DNA from: Gemmatimonadota bacterium
GTDB lineage: Bacteria > Gemmatimonadota > Gemmatimonadetes > Gemmatimonadales > Gemmatimonadaceae
NCBI GenBank assembly: GCA_028287305.1
Contig: JAQBPX010000032.1
Coordinates: 207,445-271,444 of the forward strand
Direction: 5' to 3'
Length of the DNA: 64,000 nt
Part shown: positions 19,426 through 27,260 of the stretch, one piece after another
How the letters are laid out: each line of letters starts with the position of its first letter
Numbering within the stretch: the first letter of the stretch is position 1
Program-made: the position numbers and the translations under genes
Notes under the pieces: model-generated
Databases searched by the model: none
Told to the model about the DNA's origin: nothing
Seen by the model: only the letters and a program-made list of their open reading frames with translations

Positions 19426-20691
19426 CTACCCCGCGGGAAGCGTGACGGTGAACGCGGAGCCGTGTCCGAGCGAACTGCGCACGGTGATGTCCCCGCCCAT
19501 GCCGCGTGCCAGGTCTCGGCTGATCGCAAGTCCGAGCCCCGTGCCCTCCTCCGAGCGCGTGTGTGTCGCGTTCACCTGCGTGAACGGCTCGAAGATGAAG
19601 TCGAGCTTGTCGGGGGGGATGCCGCGACCCGTGTCGACGATAATGATCTGGACCTGCGACGGGTCGTCGGCGCTCAGGGTGGCGCCGGCCCAGACCAGCC
19701 CCCCTCGCTCGGTGAACTTCGCGGCGTTGGCGAGAAGGTTCAGCAGCACCTGGCGAAGCTTCTCACCATCGGCGCAGACGCTCGGCAGCGTGTCGTCGTT
19801 GCGCAACTCGAATCGCACGCCACGCGTGGCGAATTGGGACTCGATCATCGGCGTGACCGCGCTGAACGTGTCGGCGAGTGGAATGGACGCCAGCTGGTAC
19901 TCCACGTGCCCGGCCTCGATGCGCGAGAAGTTCAGCACGTCGTTGATGAGCCCGAGCAGGTGCCGCTGGCTCAGCTTGATGCGAAGGAGCGCATTGCGCT
20001 GTTCCGCGGTCACGGCGCCGTGGAGGCCCATCTCGAGCAGCTGCACGTGTCCGGCGATGGCGTTGAGCGGCGTGCGCAGTTCGTGACTCATGGTCGCGAG
20101 GAAGTCGCTCTTCGCGCGGCTCGCGTCGCGTGCCTGGGCCAGCGCCGCCTCCAGCTGCAGGCGCGCCTGGTCGAGGGTGCGCGCCAGCGTGGAGGCGCGC
20201 GTGGCCGAGGCGCGCGAGCTGCGAACCTGCATCGCAGCGTAGTCCGCGGCGCGCTCGCCCTCGAAGGCGCGGGTGAGCAGGGGAAGCATGGTGAGCACCA
20301 CGGAAATCCCCGCGGGGGAGTCGGTCGCGCCGAGCAGCACGATCACCGCGTCCGGGCCGGGTGCGAAGCCGATCGCCGGCCCCAGCTCGTCCGCGGCGCG
20401 CAACCGCAGCAGCTCCCGATGCTCGCCCCGCTCCACGCAGGTCGAGAGGAATTCGCGCCAGGCGCGCCCATCCGGCAGCGTCTGCGGGAATCCCGGGGCG
20501 GTGAGCAGCGCGCCCGTCTCGGCATCCCGAAGGAAGATCACCAGCCGTCGCGCCCCGAGATCCTCCGCGAGCTCCTGCGCCGCCTCGGCGCGCCGCTCGC
20601 GGTCCGCGAGTGCGGAGACGAGCTCCACCACCCGCGCGCCTGCGTCACTCAAGGGCGGCGCCTCGGCGGCCGCGGGATCTGCCCCAGCCAT
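19426..20691 (-). CDS. Sensor histidine kinase coupled to FIST protein
   Basis: A 421-residue soluble kinase. The N-terminal 170 residues carry a GAF-like fold candidate (RRLVIFLRDAETGALLTAPGF) without recognisable ligand residues. A coiled-coil linker rich in Ala, Arg and Gln follows, then HisKA with His203 in [14 protein letters not shown], and HATPase_c ([27 protein letters not shown]). The start at 20691 shares one base with the FIST stop codon (TGATG), implying translational coupling. The catalytic half resembles the kinase at 16261-17961 (both end with a GMGG and a short LPxG/D tail), suggesting paralogues. No partner response regulator is adjacent. A joint role with the FIST sensor is inferred from the coupling. 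Confidence 0.87.
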   Translation of the reverse strand: MAGADPAAAEAPPLSDAGARVVELVSALADRERRAEAAQELAEDLGARRLVIFLRDAETGALLTAPGFPQTLPDGRAWREFLSTCVERGEHRELLRLRAADELGPAIGFAPGPDAVIVLLGATDSPAGISVVLTMLPLLTRAFEGERAADYAAMQVRSSRASATRASTLARTLDQARLQLEAALAQARDASRAKSDFLATMSHELRTPLNAIAGHVQLLEMGLHGAVTAEQRNALLRIKLSQRHLLGLINDVLNFSRIEAGHVEYQLASIPLADTFSAVTPMIESQFATRGVRFELRNDDTLPSVCADGEKLRQVLLNLLANAAKFTERGGLVWAGATLSADDPSQVQIIIVDTGRGIPPDKLDFIFEPFTQVNATHTRSEEGTGLGLAISRDLARGMGGDITVRSSLGHGSAFTVTLPAG

Positions 20692-21860
20692 CAGTCGGGG
20701 ATGACGACCACCACGGCCGTGCAATTGTGAAAACCGCTGAACTGTCCCTCGGCGCGCACGATCTGCCCGTAGGAGTTGAACCCGGCGAAGGGAACGTCGC
20801 CGAGCTCGCGATGCACCGCGTCGAGCTCATTCGTGAACGCCTGTCCGAGCCTCAGCCGGGTCGCCACGCAATCGAGGAAGATCGCCGCGCCGGGCACGAA
20901 GCCTTCGCTCGTCACCTGGTCCAGCGCGTCGCGCGTCGCACTCGCCGCCGCCTCGGCTGCCGCCTCGGATTTCGTCCACATGATCTGGGCCGTGGCGCCG
21001 GTGGCGATCTCCGCGGCGTACATCACGCCGCCCTCCGGCGCGATGCCCAGCGGGACGCGCAGCTTGTATCCCTCCTCCGTCTTCACCCCGGCGATGTTGT
21101 GCAGGAAGAAGGGCAGGGGATTGGCATGGTCGAAGGCCTGTCCGGTGGCGGAGGCATGTTCATCGTATGCCTCCACGGCGGGGGCCACGTTGAAGCTCAC
21201 CACGCAGGCGTTGGCCGACTCCGTGACGCGCAGTGGCCCTCCCGACGCTGACCATCCATGCCGCGCGCCGATCCCGATCGGCTTGTTGGAGAGGATCTCG
21301 AGCGCGACGGCGGCATTGGTGTGCGCCTCGTTGCCCATGAAGACGTGGGTGGTGCTGAAGCGGCCGTCATCACCCGCGCCGCCGCCCGCCAGGCGGTACA
21401 TGCCACCGGTGGCCTGGGTGAGCTCGTCCACGAAGTCCTCGGCGTGACCAGCCAGCGCATCGACCAGCACGAACGCCGTGCGATAGCGATACTCGGCGTT
21501 CGCCATGCCGCCGAACCCGGACAGGATCTCCGTGACCGCGCGTGGCCGGTCAGCGGAGAGGTCGCGCGCGAGGGCGCCGCGAAACTCCATCTCGTCCGAG
21601 CGAAAGGCGATTGCGGAGGTCCGGCCGGTGCCATCGCTCTCGCCGGTGAATTCCCCCGCCGACGAGCAGCCGATCATGACCCGGGGTGAGCAGCCCGCCT
21701 GCAGCGAGGCCAGCAGGGCCGCGTAGTCGTTCTGCGCCGAGGCGAAGACCAGCAGCGCATGCGGCGGATAGCCGCCAAGGGCGTCACGAATCTGGCCGGC
21801 GAGGTCGGAGCCGGCATCGGCGTTCACCCGCCCGGTCGAGGCTACGGCGACGTGCGTCAT
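20691..21860 (-). CDS. FIST (N and C) domain sensory protein
   Basis: A 389-residue cytoplasmic protein with FIST_N (HALLVFASAQNDYAALLASL, MIGCSSAGEFTGE) and FIST_C (GYKLRVPLGIAPEGGVMYAAE) domains. FIST is a predicted small-ligand sensory module, proposed to bind amino acids or similar metabolites, and is often found with signalling proteins. Here it is a stand-alone protein whose stop codon overlaps the start of a histidine kinase (TGATG), so the two products are probably made in a fixed ratio and may interact. The start at 21860 (MTHVAVASTG) fits the family; the frame is open to a TTG at 21905. No Shine-Dalgarno sequence is evident. It diverges from the PadR-permease operon. Confidence 0.85.
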   Translation of the reverse strand: MTHVAVASTGRVNADAGSDLAGQIRDALGGYPPHALLVFASAQNDYAALLASLQAGCSPRVMIGCSSAGEFTGESDGTGRTSAIAFRSDEMEFRGALARDLSADRPRAVTEILSGFGGMANAEYRYRTAFVLVDALAGHAEDFVDELTQATGGMYRLAGGGAGDDGRFSTTHVFMGNEAHTNAAVALEILSNKPIGIGARHGWSASGGPLRVTESANACVVSFNVAPAVEAYDEHASATGQAFDHANPLPFFLHNIAGVKTEEGYKLRVPLGIAPEGGVMYAAEIATGATAQIMWTKSEAAAEAAASATRDALDQVTSEGFVPGAAIFLDCVATRLRLGQAFTNELDAVHRELGDVPFAGFNSYGQIVRAEGQFSGFHNCTAVVVVIPD

Positions 21861-21941
21861 GGAGGCTCGTGGAAGGTGGAATGAGGACAGGGCAATACTA
21901 GCCAAGAAGTCGAAAGCAAGTAGCCTGCCGCGCCACCCTCC

Positions 21942-21993
21942 TATTGACAGTCTGTAGGAAGGGCCGCAGCTTGTGCCCTATAGACAGTCAATA
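21942..21993. promoter_or_regulatory. Paired dyads upstream of padR-like gene (candidate PadR operators)
   Basis: Two related dyads, TATTGACAGTCTGTA (21942-21956) and TATAGACAGTCAATA (21979-21993), follow the pattern TATxGACxGTCxATA and lie 37 bases centre to centre, just before the PadR start at 22004. The first overlaps a TTGACA (-35-like) and the second a TATAGA (-10-like), although their mutual spacing is too long for one promoter. Together the sites also form a larger inverted repeat with 15 of 17 matching positions. PadR proteins typically repress their own operon through such sites; that role here is inferred. Confidence 0.6.
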
Positions 21994-22003
21994 CGAGAGC
22001 CCG

Positions 22004-22336
22004 ATGACCAACACGCAGACCAACCTCCTCGTCGGCACGCTCGACGTGCTCATTCTCAAGGCGCTCGCGCTCCAGCCCCTCCACGGGCTCGGGGTTTCGC
22101 GCCGGATCGAGCAGGTCACGGGGGGGACCTTCGTCGTGAAGCCGGGCTCGTTGTTTCCAGCCCTGCACCGAATGGAGGAGGCCGGATGGCTCGCAGCCGA
22201 GTGGGGCGCGTCGGAGAACAATCGCAAGGCGAAATTCTACACGCTCACGGCCGCCGGGCGCCGGCAGCTTCACGCCGAGGTCAGTGAGTGGCAGCGCATC
22301 GCGGCCGCCATGACGCTCGCCCTGCAGGCCACCTGA
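22004..22336 (+). CDS. PadR family transcriptional regulator
   Basis: A 110-residue winged-helix regulator of the short PadR subfamily. The N-terminus (LLVGTLDVLILKALALQPLHG) and the wing region with PGSLFPALHRMEEAGWL are characteristic, followed by KAKFYTLTAAGRRQL. It probably dimerises and represses its own operon in response to an unknown ligand. The ATG at 22004 is preceded by GAGAG at four bases. The longer frame beginning with TTG at 21944 would run through the operator-like dyads and is unlikely. The permease gene begins ten bases after its stop. A PadR gene directly before an orphan FtsX-type permease is the standard arrangement in Acidobacteriota and Gemmatimonadota. Confidence 0.93.
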   Translation: MTNTQTNLLVGTLDVLILKALALQPLHGLGVSRRIEQVTGGTFVVKPGSLFPALHRMEEAGWLAAEWGASENNRKAKFYTLTAAGRRQLHAEVSEWQRIAAAMTLALQAT

Positions 22337-22346
22337 GGCGCGCGCG

Positions 22347-24986
22347 ATGCCGATACTCAGCTGGATGCGCAGCCTCGTGCGTAACCTCGCGGCGCCTCGC
22401 CGCGTGGACGAGCACCTCGACGACGAGCTCGAGTCGTACGTCGCGCTGGTCACGGCGGAGAAGGTGCGAAGCGGCATGACGGAGCCGGCCGCGCGCCGTG
22501 CCGCGCTCCTGGAGTGTGGCGGCGTGCAGCAGCTGCGCGAGGAGGTGCGGGACGTCCGCGCCGGCGCGCGCGTGTCCGCCCTGCTGCAGGACGTGCGCAT
22601 CGCGTGGCGCGGCCTGCGTCGCGCTCCCGGCTTCACGCTCACCACCACCTTCACCCTCGCGCTGGGCATCGGTGCCGCCACGGTGGTGCTCGCGGTGGTG
22701 GACCGCACGATCCTGCGACCGCTCTCCTACGCGGACAGCGACGCGCTGGTGACGGTGCTCCAGGGCGGCACCGACCCCGTGGCGCCGGCCAACTTCCTCG
22801 ACTGGCGGCGCGCGCTCCGGAGCTTCTCGGCACTCGAGGCGGCGGAATACTGGACGCCGACGCTGGCCGAGGGAGACGCCGAGCGCATCACCGCGCTGCA
22901 CGTCACGCCCGGCATGATGGCGATGCTCGGCGTGAAGCCCATGCTCGGCCGCGGCTATTCGTCGCGCGAGGTGCTGGATGCTCCGCGCGAAGTGATCATC
23001 TCGCACGCGCTCTGGCAGCGGCGCTTCGGCGCCGACTCGCAGGTGGTGGGCCGCCTGGTGACGCTCGATGCGCAGCCGTTCACGGTGGTGGGCGTCATGC
23101 CGCCAGCGTTTCACTTTGCGCCATTCTGGGCGACACGCGCCGAGCTCTGGGCGCCGCTGCCCCTGGCCGGCGCCTCCACGGACCGCGACGCCAGCAGCCT
23201 GCGAGTATTCGGCCGGCTCGCACCGGGGGTCACGCGCGCGCGCGCGCAGGCCGAGCTCACGGCGCTCGCATCGACGCTCAATGCGCAGTTCCCGGGCTCG
23301 AGTGCCGACATGCGCGTCACCTCGCTGCGCGAGAAGGCGATCGGCAACGTAGCGCCCGTGCTCTACACCCTGCTGGGCGCGGTGGCGTTCGTGCTGCTGA
23401 TCACCTGCGTGAACGTGGCGCACATGCTGCTCACGCGCGGCGCCGCGCGCCAGAAGGAGGTCGCGCTGCGCATCGTGCTCGGTGCCAGCCGAGGCCGCGT
23501 GGTGGGGCAGGCAGTGATCGAGGCGACGCTGCTCGCCGTGTGCGGTGCCGCGGGTGGCGTAGCGATCGCGATGGCCGGCATTCGGGCGCTCGTGATGCGT
23601 GGGCCGGCTGACCTTCCCCAACTCCAGCTGCTGGCGTTCGATGCGCGCGTGGCACTCATTGCCGTTGCGATAGCGCTGTTCACCGCGCTCGTGCTCGGCG
23701 TGCTGCCGGCGCTGCTCGCGCGACAGGCGGCACTTGCGGCCTCGCTGCGCGATGGGTCGCGAGGAACCACGGGCGGCCGGTCGCGATTACGCCAGTTGCT
23801 CATCGCATCAGAGGTTGCCTTCGCCATCGTGCTGCTGGTCGGCACGAGCCTCATGGTGCGCACGTACCAGGCGATGCGGACGATCGACCCCGGGTTCGAG
23901 CCGCGCGGCGTGATGACCATGCAGCTTCCGCTCGTGAAGTCGGCCCAGCCGAGCGCCGAGCAGCGGCTCGAATGGTTCCGGGGAACGCTGGACGTCGCGC
24001 GGGGTGCCGGGGCAGACGTCGCGCTGGTCAATCACCTGCCGCTCGCGGGAGATGAATGGGGCGCGCCTACCTTCGGGGGCACCACCGAGAATGCCACCAA
24101 GGGGAAGGGCCAGCGCTCGATATTTCGCGTCGTGACCCCGGGCTACTTCCACGTGATGCACACGCCGATCCTGCGTGGGCGCGACGTGAGCGCCAGCGAC
24201 GATCGCCAGCACCCCGGTGTAGTCGTGATCAACGCGCGGCTTGCGGCCACGCTCTGGCCAGCCGGGGACGCGCTCGGAAAGCGCCTGACCTTCGACGCCG
24301 CCGACGCGCCTTCGCGCGAATGGCTCACCGTGGTGGGAGTGGCGCACGACGTGAAGCAGTCGCAGTGGACCGCGCCCAGCGACGCCGAGCTCTACATCCC
24401 GTACGCACAGGCGAAGGCCTACCTCGAGGGCCCAACGCGCGGCACGAGCTACATGACGCTCGTGGCGCGAGTGCAAGGTGATCCCGCGCGGCTCGTGTCG
24501 AGGCTGCGCCGCTACCTGCATGACGCGGATCCCATGGCGCCGCTCACCGAGGTGCAGTCCATGGACAGCGTGGTGGCGCAGGTGATGGTGCGCGCCACCT
24601 TCGTGATGTCGGTGCTGCTCGCGCTCGGCGCGATCGCGCTCGTGCTGGCAGCCGTGGGGATCCACGGCATCATGAGCTACAGCGTGGCACAGCGCCGCCA
24701 GGAGATCGGCATTCGCATGGCGCTTGGGGCCGGGGCGGGGCAGGTGGTGCGCGCAGTGGTGCGGCAGGCGCTCTCGGTGGCCGGCGTGGGAGCCGTGGCC
24801 GGCCTCGTCATGTCCCTTGCGCTGTCGCGCTTCCTGCAGTCGCAACTGTACGGGGTGTCGCCAGCCGACATCGTGAGCTACGTGGCGGCGGCCGGCGTGC
24901 TGGGAGTGGCGGTGCTGGTGGCCACGGCGGTGCCGGCGCGGCGCGCCGCGCTGGTGGATCCCATGACGGCCATGCGCAGCGAGTGA
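22347..24986 (+). CDS. ADOP-type duplicated FtsX/MacB-like permease
   Basis: An 879-residue membrane protein of the acidobacterial duplicated orphan permease type. It has a short N-terminal prefix domain (LDDELESYVALVTAEKVRSG), then MacB-like periplasmic core and FtsX permease modules in duplicate. The first anchor is near residues 90-115 (FTLTTTFTLALGIGAATVVL). Three helices of the first FtsX unit follow near 340-460. A second anchor near 490 and a final FtsX unit end with the conserved VPARRAALVDPMTAMRSE. No ATPase gene is nearby, hence orphan. Such proteins presumably borrow a MacB-type ATPase for export or lipoprotein handling; the substrate is unknown. It is cotranscribed with the PadR gene ten bases upstream. 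Confidence 0.9.
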   Translation: MPILSWMRSLVRNLAAPRRVDEHLDDELESYVALVTAEKVRSGMTEPAARRAALLECGGVQQLREEVRDVRAGARVSALLQDVRIAWRGLRRAPGFTLTTTFTLALGIGAATVVLAVVDRTILRPLSYADSDALVTVLQGGTDPVAPANFLDWRRALRSFSALEAAEYWTPTLAEGDAERITALHVTPGMMAMLGVKPMLGRGYSSREVLDAPREVIISHALWQRRFGADSQVVGRLVTLDAQPFTVVGVMPPAFHFAPFWATRAELWAPLPLAGASTDRDASSLRVFGRLAPGVTRARAQAELTALASTLNAQFPGSSADMRVTSLREKAIGNVAPVLYTLLGAVAFVLLITCVNVAHMLLTRGAARQKEVALRIVLGASRGRVVGQAVIEATLLAVCGAAGGVAIAMAGIRALVMRGPADLPQLQLLAFDARVALIAVAIALFTALVLGVLPALLARQAALAASLRDGSRGTTGGRSRLRQLLIASEVAFAIVLLVGTSLMVRTYQAMRTIDPGFEPRGVMTMQLPLVKSAQPSAEQRLEWFRGTLDVARGAGADVALVNHLPLAGDEWGAPTFGGTTENATKGKGQRSIFRVVTPGYFHVMHTPILRGRDVSASDDRQHPGVVVINARLAATLWPAGDALGKRLTFDAADAPSREWLTVVGVAHDVKQSQWTAPSDAELYIPYAQAKAYLEGPTRGTSYMTLVARVQGDPARLVSRLRRYLHDADPMAPLTEVQSMDSVVAQVMVRATFVMSVLLALGAIALVLAAVGIHGIMSYSVAQRRQEIGIRMALGAGAGQVVRAVVRQALSVAGVGAVAGLVMSLALSRFLQSQLYGVSPADIVSYVAAAGVLGVAVLVATAVPARRAALVDPMTAMRSE

Positions 24987-25027
24987 GGGTGGTCGCGAGG
25001 ATCGTGCACGCGGGGTAAGATTTCCCC

Positions 25028-26089
25028 ATGCGATCAACCCTCCGACTGGCCCTCGCCCTGCTCGCAGCCGCGCCGCTGCAGGCGCAGCGCGTCGATACCA
25101 GCTACGTGGTGCGCGACTTCCACTTCGCGACCGGCGAAACGCTCGCCGCTCTGCGCATTCACTACGTGACGCTCGGCCATCCGCGACGCGACGCGCGGGG
25201 CGCGGTGCGGAACGCCGTGCTCATGCTGCACGGCACCGTGGGATCGGGCACGGCCATGCTCGCACCCATGTCACCCCTGTTCGCGCCCGGTGAGCCCCTC
25301 GACACCGCCACGCACTATGTGATCCTTCCGGACGGCATCGGGCACGGCCTGTCGAGCAGGCCGGGCGACGGGATGCGGATGCGATTCCCGAAGTACGACT
25401 ACGACGACATGGTCCTTGCGCAGCGCCGCCTGCTGGAGGAAGGGCTGGGGGTGACCCACCTGCGCCTGATCCTCGGCACCTCGATGGGCTGCATGCACGC
25501 ATGGGTGTGGGGAGAGCGCTACCCCGCGTTCGCGGATGGCCTGGTGCCGCTCGCCTGCGCGCCCACGGCGATCGTCGGCCGGAATCGCATGATCCGCAAG
25601 ATGATCATCGATGACATCGAGAGCGACCCGGAGTGGAAGGGCGGCGAGTATGCCGCGCAGCCGCGTGCCGGCTTGCGCGCCGGCATGGGCGGGCTCTTCA
25701 TCATGACGTCGGCGCCGCTGGTGCAGCAGCGACAGGCGCCGACGCGCGCAGCGGCCGATTCGGCGATGATGGCGTACGAGGAGCAGCGGTCGCGCGCGCT
25801 CGATGCGAACGACGTGATCTACGCGTTCGACGCGTCGCGCAACTACGATCCCTCCGCATTGCTCGAACGCGTCACCGTGCCCGTCCTGGCCATCAACTCC
25901 GCCGATGACTTCGTGAACCCGCCGGAGCTTGGGCTCATGGAGAAGCTGGTGCCGAGGGTCCGCAACGCCCGGTTCGTGCTGATTCCCATCAGCGAGCAGA
26001 CGCGTGGGCATGGGACGCACTCCGCGCCGGCGGTGTGGCGATCGTACCTGGCGGAGTTCCTGGCGACGTTGCCGGAGCTACAGCCGTGA
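25028..26089 (+). CDS. Exported alpha/beta hydrolase, homoserine acetyltransferase (MetX)-like
   Basis: A 353-residue alpha/beta hydrolase with an N-terminal signal peptide (LRLALALLAAAPLQAQ). The nucleophile elbow is GTSMG with Ser152. The acid is in SADDFVNPPE and the histidine in GHGTH (His328/His331). The overall layout (YVTLG near the start, PDGIGHGLSS, nucleophile before CMHAW) resembles homoserine O-acetyltransferase-like proteins. Export and the absence of methionine genes argue against a true MetX, so an unspecified esterase or acyltransferase in the periplasm is more likely. Its TGA overlaps the GTG of the downstream HhH gene. A GGGG-N8-CCCC symmetry lies just before the start. Confidence 0.83.
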   Translation: MRSTLRLALALLAAAPLQAQRVDTSYVVRDFHFATGETLAALRIHYVTLGHPRRDARGAVRNAVLMLHGTVGSGTAMLAPMSPLFAPGEPLDTATHYVILPDGIGHGLSSRPGDGMRMRFPKYDYDDMVLAQRRLLEEGLGVTHLRLILGTSMGCMHAWVWGERYPAFADGLVPLACAPTAIVGRNRMIRKMIIDDIESDPEWKGGEYAAQPRAGLRAGMGGLFIMTSAPLVQQRQAPTRAAADSAMMAYEEQRSRALDANDVIYAFDASRNYDPSALLERVTVPVLAINSADDFVNPPELGLMEKLVPRVRNARFVLIPISEQTRGHGTHSAPAVWRSYLAEFLATLPELQP

Positions 26090-26685
26090 AGAGCCTCTGG
26101 TCATCCAGCGCGCTCCGGGACTGGGATGCCGCGCTCGCCGCCTATCCCGGTGTCGTGGGCGGCCAGGGCGTCGCGAAGCTCGCGTCGCTCGACAGCTGGT
26201 ATCGTGATGAGCTTCCAGCGCTGATCGCGGCGCGCCGCCAGCCGCACGTCACGCTGCCGGAGCTGGTGAAGCTCACCGAGTGGAAGATGGCGCGCGGCGT
26301 GTGGCGCGCGCCGAACCTGGTCCTCGTGAAGGGCAACGAACCTCACGCGGTCATCGAGGCGAGCACGGCAGCGCTGGCCGCGGTGCCGCACCCCACGGTG
26401 CCCATCGCCACGCTCGCGAAGCTCCACGGGATCGGCCCCGCCACCGCATCAGCCGCCATTTCGGCATTCTGCCCCGAGTCGTATCCCTTCTTCGACGAAC
26501 TGGTCGCTGCGCAGGTCCCCGGCCTCGGCGAGGTGAAGTGGACCATGGGATACTACCGCAAGTATGCGGAGGCGCTCCGTGCGCGCGCCGCGGAGCTCGG
26601 GCATGGATGGACGCCCGCCGCCGTGGAGCGGGCGCTCTGGGCTCACTTCGGAGGGAAGGCCTCGACGCGCGCCGACCTGACGTAG
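26086..26685 (+). CDS. HhH-containing protein, DNA glycosylase-like, uncharacterised
   Basis: A 199-residue soluble protein. A helix-hairpin-helix motif (LAKLHGIGPATASAAISAF, residues about 110-129) is followed by YPFFDE, where HhH-GPD glycosylases carry their catalytic region. The preceding TEWKMARGVWRAPN segment is conserved-looking. The fold suggests a base-excision-like or DNA-binding protein, but I see no canonical GPD catalytic Asp/Lys pair and no Fe-S cysteine cluster. The GTG start overlaps the previous stop (GTGA); the frame is open from 26035 but overlaps the hydrolase there. The last 43 bases overlap the convergent cyclophilin gene. The family is probably uncharacterised. Confidence 0.72.
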   Translation: MKSLWSSSALRDWDAALAAYPGVVGGQGVAKLASLDSWYRDELPALIAARRQPHVTLPELVKLTEWKMARGVWRAPNLVLVKGNEPHAVIEASTAALAAVPHPTVPIATLAKLHGIGPATASAAISAFCPESYPFFDELVAAQVPGLGEVKWTMGYYRKYAEALRARAAELGHGWTPAAVERALWAHFGGKASTRADLT

Positions 26686-27260
26686 TCCAGCTTCGGGAAC
26701 ATGCGCGCCAGGTACGAATTGCCGAGGGTGCGGATCAGGTGCTGGTCCGGTCGCTCCTCGTACGCGCTGTAGATCGAGTCCATCGCGTTCGCGCCGCTCA
26801 CCACGCGCCCCACCGGCGTGAACTTCTGCGCATCGAGCCGCTGGTTCGCGCCGATGTTGAAGAAGAGCTGGTGCGATCGCGTGTTCGGCCCATTCTGCGC
26901 GAACACCAGGGTGCCATGCTCGTTCGAGTGCGAGAAGGGATCGTCCTCGATGGAGCGGGCGTCCCACGCTTCGTTCGTCGCCCTGTCGTCGTTCAGGCCG
27001 AACTGCGCGATGAACCCGGGCACCACGCGAAAGAAGCGATTCTCGGAAAGGAATCCGCTCGTCACGAGGTCATGGAGGCGGTCGGCGCCGTGGGGCGCCC
27101 AGGCGCGGTTCACCTTCACGGTGACCGGACCGCGCGACGTCTCGAGCACAACGAGGAAGCTGTCGGGTGCGGGCGTGCTCGATGCGGGCACGTTCACCGC
27201 GGGCTTGCTCGAGCAGGCGAGCGCGATGAAGGCAACGGCGAACAGCCAGGCCGCTCTCAC
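26643..27260 (-). CDS. Cyclophilin-type peptidyl-prolyl isomerase, lipoprotein
   Basis: A 205-residue lipoprotein with a short signal peptide and lipobox IALAC (Cys16). It is followed by a cyclophilin-type peptidyl-prolyl cis-trans isomerase domain from about residue 37: ETSRGPVTVKVNRAWAP, FFRVVPGFIAQFGLND, THxSxxHGTLVFAQNG-like SNEHGTLVFAQNGPNTRSHQ, and FTPVGRVVSG. It probably assists folding in the periplasm, anchored to a membrane. The start is a GTG whose last two bases overlap the MATE stop (GTGA), giving coupling to the upstream MATE gene. The open frame running back to 28007 is only a shadow inside that gene. The 3' end overlaps the convergent HhH gene by 43 bases. Confidence 0.88.
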   Translation of the reverse strand: MRAAWLFAVAFIALACSSKPAVNVPASSTPAPDSFLVVLETSRGPVTVKVNRAWAPHGADRLHDLVTSGFLSENRFFRVVPGFIAQFGLNDDRATNEAWDARSIEDDPFSHSNEHGTLVFAQNGPNTRSHQLFFNIGANQRLDAQKFTPVGRVVSGANAMDSIYSAYEERPDQHLIRTLGNSYLARMFPKLDYVRSARVEAFPPK

